Positions 32,603 through 40,691 of a stretch of 42,045 bases of DNA are shown here, piece after piece. This DNA is from Chloroflexi bacterium UBA5189 (GTDB taxonomy: Bacteria > Chloroflexota > Limnocylindria > Limnocylindrales > CSP1-4). The stretch spans positions 70,779-112,823 of the forward strand of contig DHWF01000044.1 of NCBI GenBank assembly GCA_002413045.1, read 5' to 3'. The translations under genes were made by a program, and so were the position numbers. Position 1 is the first letter of the stretch. Each line of letters begins with the position of its first letter. The notes beneath the pieces were generated by a model. It did no database searches and was not told the origin of the DNA. It saw only the letters and a program-made list of their open reading frames with translations.

Positions 32603-33825
32603 CGACGGCCCGGCGCCGCACCGTGACGGTGGACGTCGGCGGGGTTCCCGTCGGCAGCGCTCATCCGGTCGTCGTGCAGTCGATGACCAACACGGACACC
32701 GCGGACGCCGACGCGACCGCGATCCAGGTCGCCCGGCTCGCGCATGCCGGTAGCGAGCTCGTCCGGGTCACCGTCAACAACGACCCGGCCGCCGCCGCCG
32801 TGCCCGACATGATCCGGAAGCTGCGCGACCTCGGGGTGGGCGTGCCGGTCATCGGCGACTTCCACTACAACGGCCACCAGCTCCTGGTCGAGTACCCGGA
32901 GATGGCGAAGGGCCTCGCCAAGTACCGGATCAATCCCGGCAATGTCGGCGCCAAGCGCCATGACGAGAACTTCCAGACCATCGTGCGGGTTGCCATCGAG
33001 AACGGCGTGCCGGTTCGAATCGGGGTCAACTGGGGCTCGCTCGACCAGGCGCTCCTCACCGACCTCATGGACGCCAACGCGAAGCTCGCCGAGCCGCGCG
33101 AGAGCCGCGACGTGATGATCGAGGCGATGATCGAGTCGGCGATGCGGTCCGCGGAGCTGGCCGAGGAGACGGGGCTTGGCCACGACATGATCATCCTGTC
33201 GGCCAAGGTCTCGAACGTGCGCGACGTGGTCGACGTGTACCGGATCCTCGCCCGGCGCTCCGAGTACCCGCTCCATGTCGGGCTCACCGAGGCCGGGCTC
33301 GGGATGAAGGGCATCGTCGCATCCACCGCAGGCCTCTCGATCCTGCTGGAGGAGGGGATCGGCGACACGATCCGCGTCTCGCTCACCCCGGCTCCCGGTG
33401 GCGAGCGCGAAGAGGAGGTCCGGGTCGCCCAGCAGGTCCTCCAGTCGATGGGCCTGCGCTCGTTCCTGCCCCAGGTCAGCGCCTGCCCCGGATGCGGCCG
33501 CACGACGTCCACGTTCTTCCAGGAGATGGCCGAGCGGATCCAGGGCCACCTGCGGGACCGGATGCCCGAGTGGCGCTCGAGCTACCCGGGCGTCGAGGAG
33601 ATGACCGTCGCCGTCATGGGCTGCGTCGTGAACGGTCCCGGCGAGTCCAAGCACGCCAACATCGGCATCTCGCTGCCGGGCACCTTCGAAGAGCCGGTTG
33701 CGCCGGTCTTCGTCGACGGCCGCCTGGACCGGACCCTCCGCGGCGACCGGATCGTCGACGAGTTCATCGACATCCTCGAGGGCTACGTCGCCACGCGCTA
33801 TGGGGTCGTTGCGGCGCCCGTCTGA
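32599..33825 (+). CDS. ispG: (E)-4-hydroxy-3-methylbut-2-enyl-diphosphate synthase
   Basis: IspG reduces MEcPP to HMBPP in the MEP pathway using a [4Fe-4S] cluster. The 408-residue protein has the TIM barrel start 'PVVVQSMTNTDTAD' and 'FHYNGHQLL', and the three cluster cysteines: Cys296 and Cys299 (ACPGCGRT) and Cys342 (MGCVVNGPGE). Glu in NGPGE is the conserved fourth ligand. ATG 32599 overlaps the rseP stop by 4 nt. The stop faces a convergent minus-strand gene 15 bp away. Confidence 0.98.
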   Translation: MTTARRRTVTVDVGGVPVGSAHPVVVQSMTNTDTADADATAIQVARLAHAGSELVRVTVNNDPAAAAVPDMIRKLRDLGVGVPVIGDFHYNGHQLLVEYPEMAKGLAKYRINPGNVGAKRHDENFQTIVRVAIENGVPVRIGVNWGSLDQALLTDLMDANAKLAEPRESRDVMIEAMIESAMRSAELAEETGLGHDMIILSAKVSNVRDVVDVYRILARRSEYPLHVGLTEAGLGMKGIVASTAGLSILLEEGIGDTIRVSLTPAPGGEREEEVRVAQQVLQSMGLRSFLPQVSACPGCGRTTSTFFQEMAERIQGHLRDRMPEWRSSYPGVEEMTVAVMGCVVNGPGESKHANIGISLPGTFEEPVAPVFVDGRLDRTLRGDRIVDEFIDILEGYVATRYGVVAAPV

Positions 33826-33840
33826 CGACGGCCGGTCTGG

Positions 33841-34503
33841 TTACTGCCCGGAGACGAGCAGGGCGGCGCACAGCACCGCCAGGACCGCGGCGCCGATCGC
33901 CGGCCCGATCAGCCGCGGGATCAGCGGGCGCAACGTCATCCCGCCGTGATGGACCCGGAAGTCGGCGTCCATACGCAACGTGTCCGCCATGGTCAGGATC
34001 TTCCGGGGCGACCCGTGCCCTGCAATCAGCCGGGCGACCTGCGCGCGATGCGTGGCGAGCGCCTCGGTGAGGTTCGTGTTCACGAACGACGCATGGAACG
34101 TGGGCCGCTCGACGACGCTGCCGCGTGGGAAGTTGGTCTGGACCCAGGTGGAGTCCTCGAACGAGGTGTAGAACGCGATCAGCGTGCCGATGACGGTCGA
34201 CGGCACGAGCACGACGTAGGCCTCGCCCGAATCCTCGCCGACGACCCACTCGTAGCGGATCGGCGTGCCAGGGAGCTGGATGTACCGCTCGCCGATCCGG
34301 CTGAACCCGACCGCGCTCAGTTCCTCCAGTCGCAGAGCGACCGGCTCTGGCGGGGGGATCGCCAACGGGCCGGCATCCGCGAGCCGGCGGGTCTTCACGC
34401 CGCTGTAGATGCGCCACGCCCGGAGCGCCGGCGGCGCCAGCTGGAAGAGGAGCAGAAGGGAGATGACGAGGCCGCCGAGGGCAACCACGCGTTCGGCGGA
34501 CAT
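33841..34503 (-). CDS. Two-helix membrane protein of unknown function
   Basis: This 220-residue protein is not recognised. An N-terminal membrane helix (about residues 6-23) and a C-terminal one (about 198-217) flank a soluble domain of about 170 residues with 'LPGTPIRYEWVVGEDSGEAYVVLVPST', 'SFEDSTWVQTNFPRG' and 'HRAQVARLIAGHGSPRKIL'. It lies on the opposite strand to its neighbours, between ispG and nusA. Its start shares a promoter-like region with nusA. Complement ATG at 34503 was chosen; an ATG 9 nt upstream (34512) is an alternative, and a longer in-frame extension reaches into nusA and is unlikely. Confidence 0.7.
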   Translation of the reverse strand: MSAERVVALGGLVISLLLLFQLAPPALRAWRIYSGVKTRRLADAGPLAIPPPEPVALRLEELSAVGFSRIGERYIQLPGTPIRYEWVVGEDSGEAYVVLVPSTVIGTLIAFYTSFEDSTWVQTNFPRGSVVERPTFHASFVNTNLTEALATHRAQVARLIAGHGSPRKILTMADTLRMDADFRVHHGGMTLRPLIPRLIGPAIGAAVLAVLCAALLVSGQ

Positions 34504-34523
34504 TGTCCCCATCCTAGCCCCGT

Positions 34524-34552
34524 TCGACGCTCCGGAGGGCCCCGTGTATACT
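34524..34552 (+). promoter_or_regulatory. Candidate nusA promoter; its GTATAC also reads as a -10 on the minus strand
   Basis: TCGACG (34524-34529), 17 bp, then TATACT (34547-34552) followed by CCGCC is the same arrangement as before rpmF. The TATA part is symmetric: GTATAC at 34546-34551 also reads TATACA on the minus strand, about 42 nt before the membrane-protein start. The region is therefore a plausible divergent promoter. The nusA leader would be about 95 nt and includes a run of six or seven T residues near 34600. Confidence 0.45.
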
Positions 34553-34654
34553 CCGCCAAACACAAACGGCCGCCTCGAAGCGTGGGTGACCCCCACGTAT
34601 TTTTTTCGCCGGGAACGGCACGAGGCCGTGAATTGAGAGGAGGAGAGAGACGCC

Positions 34655-36022
34655 ATGAGTCGCGATTTCGTCGGCGCTCTCCTCCAGCTCAATGCCGAGA
34701 AGCAGGTCTCCCGGGAGCAGCTCATCCGGACGGTGGAGGACGCGATTGCCGCGGCCTACCGACGGGTCGCGAACGAAGAGGACATCCACGTCCAGATCGA
34801 CGCGGACAGCGGCCGCATCCGGGTCTACCGCGCTCGGATCGCGGCGACGGACCCGATCGAGGAAGAGCAGCAGCTGACCCACTTCACCCTCGACGAGGCG
34901 CGCCAGCACAAGGCCGACGCCATCCCGGGTGAGCTCGTGGAGATCGAGGAGCTCGACGGCGACACCTTCGGCCGGATCGGCGCCCAGACCGCCAAGCAGG
35001 TCGTCCTGCAGCGCCTCCGCGAGGCCGAGCGCGACGCCGTCTTCGATCAGTTCGCCGACAAGGAGGGCGAGCTCGTCACCGGGACCGTCAACCGGGTCGA
35101 GCCGCGGGCGATGATCCTGGACATGGGCAAGGGCGTCGAAGGCGTCCTCGCCACCACCGAGCAGTCGCCGCTCGAGCACTACCGCATCGGACAGAACGTC
35201 AAGGCCTACGTCCTCGAGGTCCGCCGGACGCCGCGCGGACCGGCGCTGTTCGTCAGCCGCACCCACAAGGGCTTCCTCAAGCGACTGTTCGAGCTCGAGG
35301 TCCCCGAGATCCATAATGGCACCGTCGAGATCCGGGCGATCGCCCGCGAGGCGGGCAGCCGGTCGAAGGTCGCGGTCGGGTCGCGCCAGGAGGGCCTCGA
35401 TCCTGTCGGCGCCACCGTCGGACAGCGCGGTGCGCGCGTCCAGTCCGTCGTCGCCGAGCTCGGCGGCGAGAAGATCGACGTCATCCCCTGGAACGACGAC
35501 CGGGCGACGTTTGTCGCAAATGCCCTCTCGCCCGCCCAGGTCCTGTCGGTCGAGATCGACGAGGGGCCCCCGCCGCGAGCGAACGTCACGGTTCCGGAGC
35601 GGATGCTGTCGCTGGCCATCGGGCGTGAGGGGCAGAACGCCCGGCTCGCCGCACGCCTGACGGGCTTGCGCATCGACATCCGGAGCGACGTCTCGGTCGC
35701 CGAGGCGAAGGCCGCGGCGAGCCGCGAGCCGGCGCCGGCTGCGCCCGTCGACCAGGTCGAGCTCGCCCAGGAATCCATGGACGACGACGGCGCGCCGGTG
35801 CCCGCCGTCGAGGCCATTGAGTCAGCAGTAGCCACGAAGCCGGCGAAGAAGCCTGCGGCGAAGGCGGCTCCGAAAGCCACGGCCGCTGCGACGAAGCCTC
35901 GCGCCTCGCGCGCCAAGGCCGCCGCCGAACCGGAGCCGGTTGCGGTCGCCGTCGCGGCCGAGGCCGCTCCAAAGAAGCCCCGCGCCCGCAAGGCCAAGGC
36001 CGCCGACGAGGTGGCGTCGTAG
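34655..36022 (+). CDS. nusA: Transcription termination/antitermination factor NusA
   Basis: NusA modulates pausing, termination and antitermination. The 455-residue protein has the N-terminal RNA polymerase-binding domain (residues 1-130), an S1 domain (about 135-200, 'ELVTGTVNRVEPRAMILDMG'), KH1 ('KVAVGSRQEGLDPVGATVGQ') and KH2 (LSLAIGREGQNARLAARLTG), then an Ala/Lys/Pro-rich disordered tail of about 100 residues. A strong ribosome site, GAGGAGGAGAGAG, precedes the ATG. The usual upstream rimP is missing; a minus-strand membrane gene is there instead. Confidence 0.98.
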   Translation: MSRDFVGALLQLNAEKQVSREQLIRTVEDAIAAAYRRVANEEDIHVQIDADSGRIRVYRARIAATDPIEEEQQLTHFTLDEARQHKADAIPGELVEIEELDGDTFGRIGAQTAKQVVLQRLREAERDAVFDQFADKEGELVTGTVNRVEPRAMILDMGKGVEGVLATTEQSPLEHYRIGQNVKAYVLEVRRTPRGPALFVSRTHKGFLKRLFELEVPEIHNGTVEIRAIAREAGSRSKVAVGSRQEGLDPVGATVGQRGARVQSVVAELGGEKIDVIPWNDDRATFVANALSPAQVLSVEIDEGPPPRANVTVPERMLSLAIGREGQNARLAARLTGLRIDIRSDVSVAEAKAAASREPAPAAPVDQVELAQESMDDDGAPVPAVEAIESAVATKPAKKPAAKAAPKATAAATKPRASRAKAAAEPEPVAVAVAAEAAPKKPRARKAKAADEVAS

Positions 36023-36045
36023 GCGCCGCGGCGGGCACGCTCGAC

Positions 36046-36324
36046 CGTCGAGCGGTCCCGACCCGATCCTGCGTCCACTGCCGGACGAGCCGCGCCAAGC
36101 GCGAGCTGCTCCGGGTCGTCCGCGCGCCCGATGGAGGCGTCCACGTGGACCCCAGCGGCCGTGCCAACGGCCGTGGCGCCTACGTGTGCCGTGACGGGGC
36201 GTGCATCGCCGGCGCCACGGGCCGCGGTGGGCTCGGGCGGGCACTCGAGACAACCCTTCCCGCGGACCTCGCGGACCAGCTGCTTGCCGCCACGCGCGGG
36301 GGAGTGATCGATGGCGCGCAGTAG
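36046..36324 (+). CDS. ylxR: YlxR (DUF448) RNA-binding protein; start codon not identified
   Basis: The frame encodes 'RRAVPTRSCVHCR', 'KRELLRVVRAPDGGVHVDPS', 'GRANGRGAYVCRDG' and ends before TAG 36322-36324, all typical of the small YlxR family found between nusA and infB. Start at 36046 marks only where family similarity begins. The frame is open back to 35821, but it has no in-frame ATG, GTG or TTG before the conserved cysteines, and there is none in any frame between the nusA stop and 36080. A non-canonical start (GTA 36019, ACG 36037) coupled to nusA termination, or a sequence error, could explain this. It overlaps infB by 14 nt. Confidence 0.82.
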   Translation, partial: RRAVPTRSCVHCRTSRAKRELLRVVRAPDGGVHVDPSGRANGRGAYVCRDGACIAGATGRGGLGRALETTLPADLADQLLAATRGGVIDGAQ

Positions 36325-38218
36325 AAGCGGCACCCGCGGCCGGCGCGGCCCACGCAAGCCGCCGCGTCGAGACGGCGCCTTCGGTCAGACCGCGGTCCAG
36401 GTCGTCGATCCGTCGATGCGCGGCGCGGTCGAGCTGCCCGCGACGATCACCGTCAAGGAGCTCGCCGAGCTGCTGACGGTCAACCCGGCCGACGTCATCC
36501 GCGAGCTCATCAAGAGCGGCATCTTCGCCACGATCAACCAGCTCATCGACCGCGACACCGCGTCCCTGGTCGCCAGCGAGCTCGGCTACGAGGTCGCGGA
36601 GCAGGCCGCCCCCGGAGCCGCCGCCGCGGCCGGGGAGGACGGCGTCGAGGCTCCCCAGGCCGCGACCAAGGAGTCGCTGTTCACCGAGGACGACACGGCA
36701 GATCTCGTCGATCGGGCGCCGATCGTCACGGTCATGGGCCACGTCGACCACGGCAAGACGAGCCTGCTCGATGCGATCCGCTCGACGACGGTCGCGGCTG
36801 GCGAGCGCGGCGGCATCACCCAGCACATCGGCGCGAGCGACGTCATCCGCGGCGACCGCCGCGTGGTCTTCCTCGACACGCCGGGCCACGAGGCGTTCAC
36901 CGCGATGCGGGCGCGCGGGGCGAAGGTCACCGACATCGCCGTCGTCGTGGTCGCCGCAGACGACGGCGTGATGCCCCAGACGCTCGAGGCGATCGGCCAC
37001 GCCAAGGCGGCCAAGGTGCCGATCATCATCGCGCTCAACAAGATCGACAAGCCGGACGCGAACCCGGACCGGGTCAAGACCGAGCTGACCGAGGCCGGCG
37101 TCGTCATCGAGGAGTACGGCGGCGACACGCCCCTCGTGCCGGTGTCGGCGAAGACGCGCGTCGGGCTGGACGACCTGGTCGACATGATCCTGCTCGTCGC
37201 GGATCTCCAGGAGCTCAAGGCGAACCCGAAGCGATCTGCGATCGGCACGATCGTCGAGGCGCGCATGGACAAGGCCCGCGGGCCCGTCGGGACCGTCCTC
37301 GTCCAGACCGGCACGCTCAACGTCGGCGACATCATCGTCGTCGGCGAGACGTTCGGCCGCGTGCGCGCGCTCGAGGACGAGCACGGCAAGCGCATGAAGA
37401 AGGCGGGCCCCGCCACCCCGGCGGTCATCCTCGGCCTGTCCGAGGTCCCCGAGGCCGGCGACATCCTGCGCGTCGTCGCCGACGAGAAGTCAGCTCGCGC
37501 CGCGGTCGAGGCGCGCCATGCCGAGCTCGCCTCGAAGGGCGGGGACGGGAGCGGCCGCGCGACCCTCGAGGATCTCTACCGGCAGATCCAGGCCGGCCAG
37601 GCCAAGGAGCTCCGGATCGTCCTCAAGGCGGACGTCTCGGGCTCGCTCGGCGCCATCACCCACGCCCTCGGCCAGCTCAAGAGCGACGAGGTCAAGCTCA
37701 ACGTCCTGTACGAGGGCGCCGGCGAGATCAGCGACAACGACATCCTGCTCGCGTCCGCGTCGAACGCGATCGTCGTCGGCTTCAATACCGCGATCAGCGA
37801 CACGGCCCGCCGCGCCGCCGAGGCCGAGAAGGTCGACGTTCGCCTGTACGACATCATCTACCAGCTCACCGACGACATCGAGAAGGCGCTCAGCGGCCTC
37901 CTCGAGCCGGAGCAGGTCGAGGTCATCGAGGGCCGCGCCGAGGTGCGCAAGCTGATCAAGGTCGGGCGCCAGGTGATCGCCGGCTCATACGTCACCGATG
38001 GCCGCATCGTCCGCTCCGGCAGCGTGCGCCTGTGGCGCGGCGGCAAGGTCATCGCCACGGACAAGATCGACTCGCTCCGCCGCTTCAAGGACGATGTCCG
38101 CGAGGTCCAGACCGGCTTCGAGTGCGGTATCGGCTTGGTCAACACGACGGATATCGTCGAGGGTGACGTCATCGAGTGTTACTCGATTCAGACCGTCAGT
38201 CGATCGGCGGTTGCGTAG
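36311..38218 (+). CDS. infB: Translation initiation factor IF-2
   Basis: IF-2 brings initiator tRNA to the 30S subunit. The 635-residue protein is a short form with a small N-terminal part (IF2_N-like 'TVKELAELLTVNPADVIREL'). The GTPase domain has GHVDHGKT at residues 143-150, 'DTPGHEAFTAMRARGA' and NKID. Domains II and III and the C-terminal barrel with 'FECGIGLVNTTDIVEGDVIE' follow. The long charged N-terminal region of E. coli IF-2 is absent. The ATG has a purine-rich site (GGGGGAG) and overlaps ylxR by 14 nt. Confidence 0.98.
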   Translation: MARSRSGTRGRRGPRKPPRRDGAFGQTAVQVVDPSMRGAVELPATITVKELAELLTVNPADVIRELIKSGIFATINQLIDRDTASLVASELGYEVAEQAAPGAAAAAGEDGVEAPQAATKESLFTEDDTADLVDRAPIVTVMGHVDHGKTSLLDAIRSTTVAAGERGGITQHIGASDVIRGDRRVVFLDTPGHEAFTAMRARGAKVTDIAVVVVAADDGVMPQTLEAIGHAKAAKVPIIIALNKIDKPDANPDRVKTELTEAGVVIEEYGGDTPLVPVSAKTRVGLDDLVDMILLVADLQELKANPKRSAIGTIVEARMDKARGPVGTVLVQTGTLNVGDIIVVGETFGRVRALEDEHGKRMKKAGPATPAVILGLSEVPEAGDILRVVADEKSARAAVEARHAELASKGGDGSGRATLEDLYRQIQAGQAKELRIVLKADVSGSLGAITHALGQLKSDEVKLNVLYEGAGEISDNDILLASASNAIVVGFNTAISDTARRAAEAEKVDVRLYDIIYQLTDDIEKALSGLLEPEQVEVIEGRAEVRKLIKVGRQVIAGSYVTDGRIVRSGSVRLWRGGKVIATDKIDSLRRFKDDVREVQTGFECGIGLVNTTDIVEGDVIECYSIQTVSRSAVA

Positions 38219-38251
38219 CCCTTCGGTCGATCGGCGCCTGAGGCTGCCGCT

Positions 38252-38719
38252 GTGACCGCCCGCACGGATCGGATCGACGAGCTGCTGCGGCAGGAGATCG
38301 GGTCGATCCTGGCGAAGGACGTCCAGGATCCGCGGATCGGGTTCGTGACGGTCACCGATGTCGAGACGGCGCCGGACCTGAGCACGGCTCGGGTGTGGGT
38401 GAGCGTGATCGGGCAGCCGGCGGACCGCGAGCAGACGGTGAAGGCGCTGCAGCATGCGCTGCCGTTCGTGCGCCACGAGCTCGGGTCGCGGATCCGGCTG
38501 CGGCGCATTCCGGAGCTCCAGCTGCGCACCGACGACACCTCGCAGCGCGGGACGCGGGTGCTCCAGCTGCTGGCGGAGCTCGAAGCCAGGGGTGGGGCGC
38601 CGGTGGAGCCGCCGCCGGTCGAGGAGTCGCTACCGACGCCCGCGTTCCAGCTGCCTGTGCCGGCCGCGCCGAGGCCGCGCCGGAAGAGCATGAAGGGCAA
38701 GAAGGCGGCTCGCCGGTGA
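38252..38719 (+). CDS. rbfA: Ribosome-binding factor A, with basic C-terminal extension
   Basis: RbfA is a cold-shock 30S maturation factor. The core (about residues 1-110) is clear: 'RTDRIDELLRQEIGSILAKD', 'DPRIGFVTVTDVETAPDLSTARVWVSV' across the KH-like fold, and 'DDTSQRGTRVLQLLAEL'. The remaining 45 residues are Pro-rich and end in a Lys/Arg cluster, an extension not needed for the fold. The GTG start is 33 nt after infB. The stop overlaps the next gene by 4 nt. Confidence 0.95.
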   Translation: MTARTDRIDELLRQEIGSILAKDVQDPRIGFVTVTDVETAPDLSTARVWVSVIGQPADREQTVKALQHALPFVRHELGSRIRLRRIPELQLRTDDTSQRGTRVLQLLAELEARGGAPVEPPPVEESLPTPAFQLPVPAAPRPRRKSMKGKKAARR

Positions 38720-39744
38720 GCGTCGACCTGCAGCCGTGGCTCGCTGCCATTCCCCGCGAGGCTGCCGCCGCGATCGGGGGCGCTCGGCGTGCCCTGATCG
38801 CGACCCACGAGAACCCTGACGCGGACACGCTCGGTGCGGCCCTCGGCGTCGCCGCGATCGTCGAGCAGCACGGCGGGACCGCGACCCTGATCTCGACCGA
38901 CCCGGTCCCGCCGCTGTATCAGTTCCTCGGGGGTATGGATCGATTCCAGTCCGATCCGCCGCCGGACGCCGACTACGACCTGCTCGTCGTCTGCGACTGC
39001 GGCTCGCTCGATCGCCTGGGTGGCGTCCGCGAGCGCAATCGCGAGCTGTTCGACCGGCTGCCACGCGTGCTCATCGATCACCACGCCTCGAACGCGGACG
39101 GCGGCCCACGCGACTGGGTGGACCCCGAGGCCGCAGCCACGTGCGAGATGGTCACGCTGCTCGCGGTCGACCTCGGCGTCCCGCTCACGACCGGCGACGG
39201 CGCGATGGCGGCGGCGCTGATGGCCGGAATCGTGATGGACACCGCAACGTTCGCCCACCCGAACGCGACGCCGCGGACGCTCGCCGTCTCGGCCGCGCTC
39301 GTGGCGGCCGGCGCGCCGCTGTCGGAGATCTCGCGCCGCCTGTATCGGTCCAAGCCCGATGCCCAGCTGCGGCTGTTCGGTCGGGTGCTCGACCGCCTGG
39401 CGATATCGGCGGACGGCCGCGTCATCTACAGCTGGCTGTCCGACGCCGACCTCGCCGCCACCGGCACGCTCGGCGCGCACTCCGAGGGGCTCATCGACCT
39501 GCTGGCCCAGTCCGAGACCGCCGAGGTCGCGATCCTGTTCAAGGAGGCTGGGCCGGCGACCCGCATCTCCGTCCGAACGAAGCCGGGCGGAGTCGATGCG
39601 ACGGAGCTCACCGGGGTATTCGGGGGCGGGGGTCACTCGCGCGCGGCGGGCGCGACGGTTGGGGCCACGCTCGACGAGGCGCGCGGCCAGGTCCTCGCGG
39701 TCGCGGACCGGCTCGCCGCCGCGGTCGCCCGCACTCCCGCCTGA
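38716..39744 (+). CDS. nrnA: DHH-family phosphoesterase (NrnA/Orn-like oligoribonuclease)
   Basis: NrnA-type enzymes degrade short RNA (nanoRNA) and can act on pAp. The 342-residue protein has the four DHH motifs: HENPDAD (His31 to Asp37), 'VVCDCGSLDR', DHH (Asp121-His123), and 'MAGIVMDTATF'. A C-terminal DHHA1 domain has GGGGHSRAAGA. Motif I has Ala where NPDGD usually has Gly. The position between rbfA and truB is typical in Gram-positives. The GTG start overlaps rbfA by 4 nt. Confidence 0.95.
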   Translation: MSVDLQPWLAAIPREAAAAIGGARRALIATHENPDADTLGAALGVAAIVEQHGGTATLISTDPVPPLYQFLGGMDRFQSDPPPDADYDLLVVCDCGSLDRLGGVRERNRELFDRLPRVLIDHHASNADGGPRDWVDPEAAATCEMVTLLAVDLGVPLTTGDGAMAAALMAGIVMDTATFAHPNATPRTLAVSAALVAAGAPLSEISRRLYRSKPDAQLRLFGRVLDRLAISADGRVIYSWLSDADLAATGTLGAHSEGLIDLLAQSETAEVAILFKEAGPATRISVRTKPGGVDATELTGVFGGGGHSRAAGATVGATLDEARGQVLAVADRLAAAVARTPA

Positions 39745-39782
39745 ACGGCAGCCGGGTGCCTCGTCAACCCGACGCGCCGGGC

Positions 39783-40691
39783 ATGCACGGCGTGCTCGTC
39801 GTCGCCAAGCCCACGGGCCCGACATCGCACGACGTCGTCGCGCTCGTGCGCCGGCTGGCCGCCACGCGCCGCATCGGGCATGGCGGGACGCTCGACCCGT
39901 TCGCCTCGGGGGTGCTGCCACTGTTCCTCGGCGGCGCGACTCGCCTCGTCGAGTACCACCTCGCCGACGACAAGGCCTACCGCGCGACGGTGTGCTTCGG
40001 CGCGACATCGACGACCGACGACCTCGACGGTGAGCTGACTCCCATCGACGCGCCGGCCCCGACCCGCGAGATCGTCGTCGCGGCGCTGGCAGCGTCACGC
40101 GGCCCGCAGCTGCAGCAGCCGCCGGTCTATTCCGCGGTCCAGGTCGGCGGCCGGCGTGCCTATGCGATGGCGCGCGCGGGCGAGGCGGTCGAGCTGCCGG
40201 CCAGGAGCGTCGACATCAGGTCGCTCGATCTCGTCGAATGGGACGGCGCCGATCCGGCCCGGCCCATCGCGATCGTCGATGTGGTCTGCTCCGCGGGTAC
40301 CTACGTCCGCGCGCTCGCCCGGGACCTCGGGGCACGGTTGGGATGCGGGGCGTACCTCGGCGGGCTGGTCAGGAGCGCGAGCGGCCCGTTCACGCTCGAC
40401 AACGCCCACGCCCTGGACGAGCTCCGGGCCGTCGCATCGGAATCCGGGCCGGACGGAATCCGCGCGCTGCTGCTCCCCGGCGACGCGGGCCTGGATGCGC
40501 TGCCGGCGGTCGCCCTGACCGACCCGGAGATCGCCGATGCGCTCCAGGGCCGATTCGTGCGCCCGGCAGGCGGCCTCCGCGGCGCGGTGGAGGGCGAGCC
40601 GCTGCGCCTGCTTGACGCTGCCGGGGTGATCGTGGGCATGGGCCGCCGCGATGGCGCCCGAATCGCGCCAACGAAGATGCTGCCGCGCTGA
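39783..40691 (+). CDS. truB: tRNA pseudouridine(55) synthase TruB
   Basis: TruB makes pseudouridine 55 in the T loop of tRNAs. The 302-residue protein has GHGGTLDPFASGVL with catalytic Asp38, 'KAYRATVCFGATSTTDDLDG', 'QQPPVYSAVQVGGRRAYAMAR', and 'CSAGTYVRALARDLG'. A PUA-like C-terminal part ('PAVALTDPEIADALQGRFV', 'LRLLDAAGVIVGMGRR') follows. ATG 39783 was chosen by family similarity; an in-frame GTG at 39756 would add nine residues. Its stop overlaps the ribF ATG by 1 nt. Confidence 0.96.
   Translation: MHGVLVVAKPTGPTSHDVVALVRRLAATRRIGHGGTLDPFASGVLPLFLGGATRLVEYHLADDKAYRATVCFGATSTTDDLDGELTPIDAPAPTREIVVAALAASRGPQLQQPPVYSAVQVGGRRAYAMARAGEAVELPARSVDIRSLDLVEWDGADPARPIAIVDVVCSAGTYVRALARDLGARLGCGAYLGGLVRSASGPFTLDNAHALDELRAVASESGPDGIRALLLPGDAGLDALPAVALTDPEIADALQGRFVRPAGGLRGAVEGEPLRLLDAAGVIVGMGRRDGARIAPTKMLPR

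Noticed and set aside
38199..38236. Direct repeat GTCGATCGGCG at 38199 and 38226 around the infB stop
   Set aside because: Eleven bases, two copies, in a sequence where CGATCG is very common; no third copy or associated feature.
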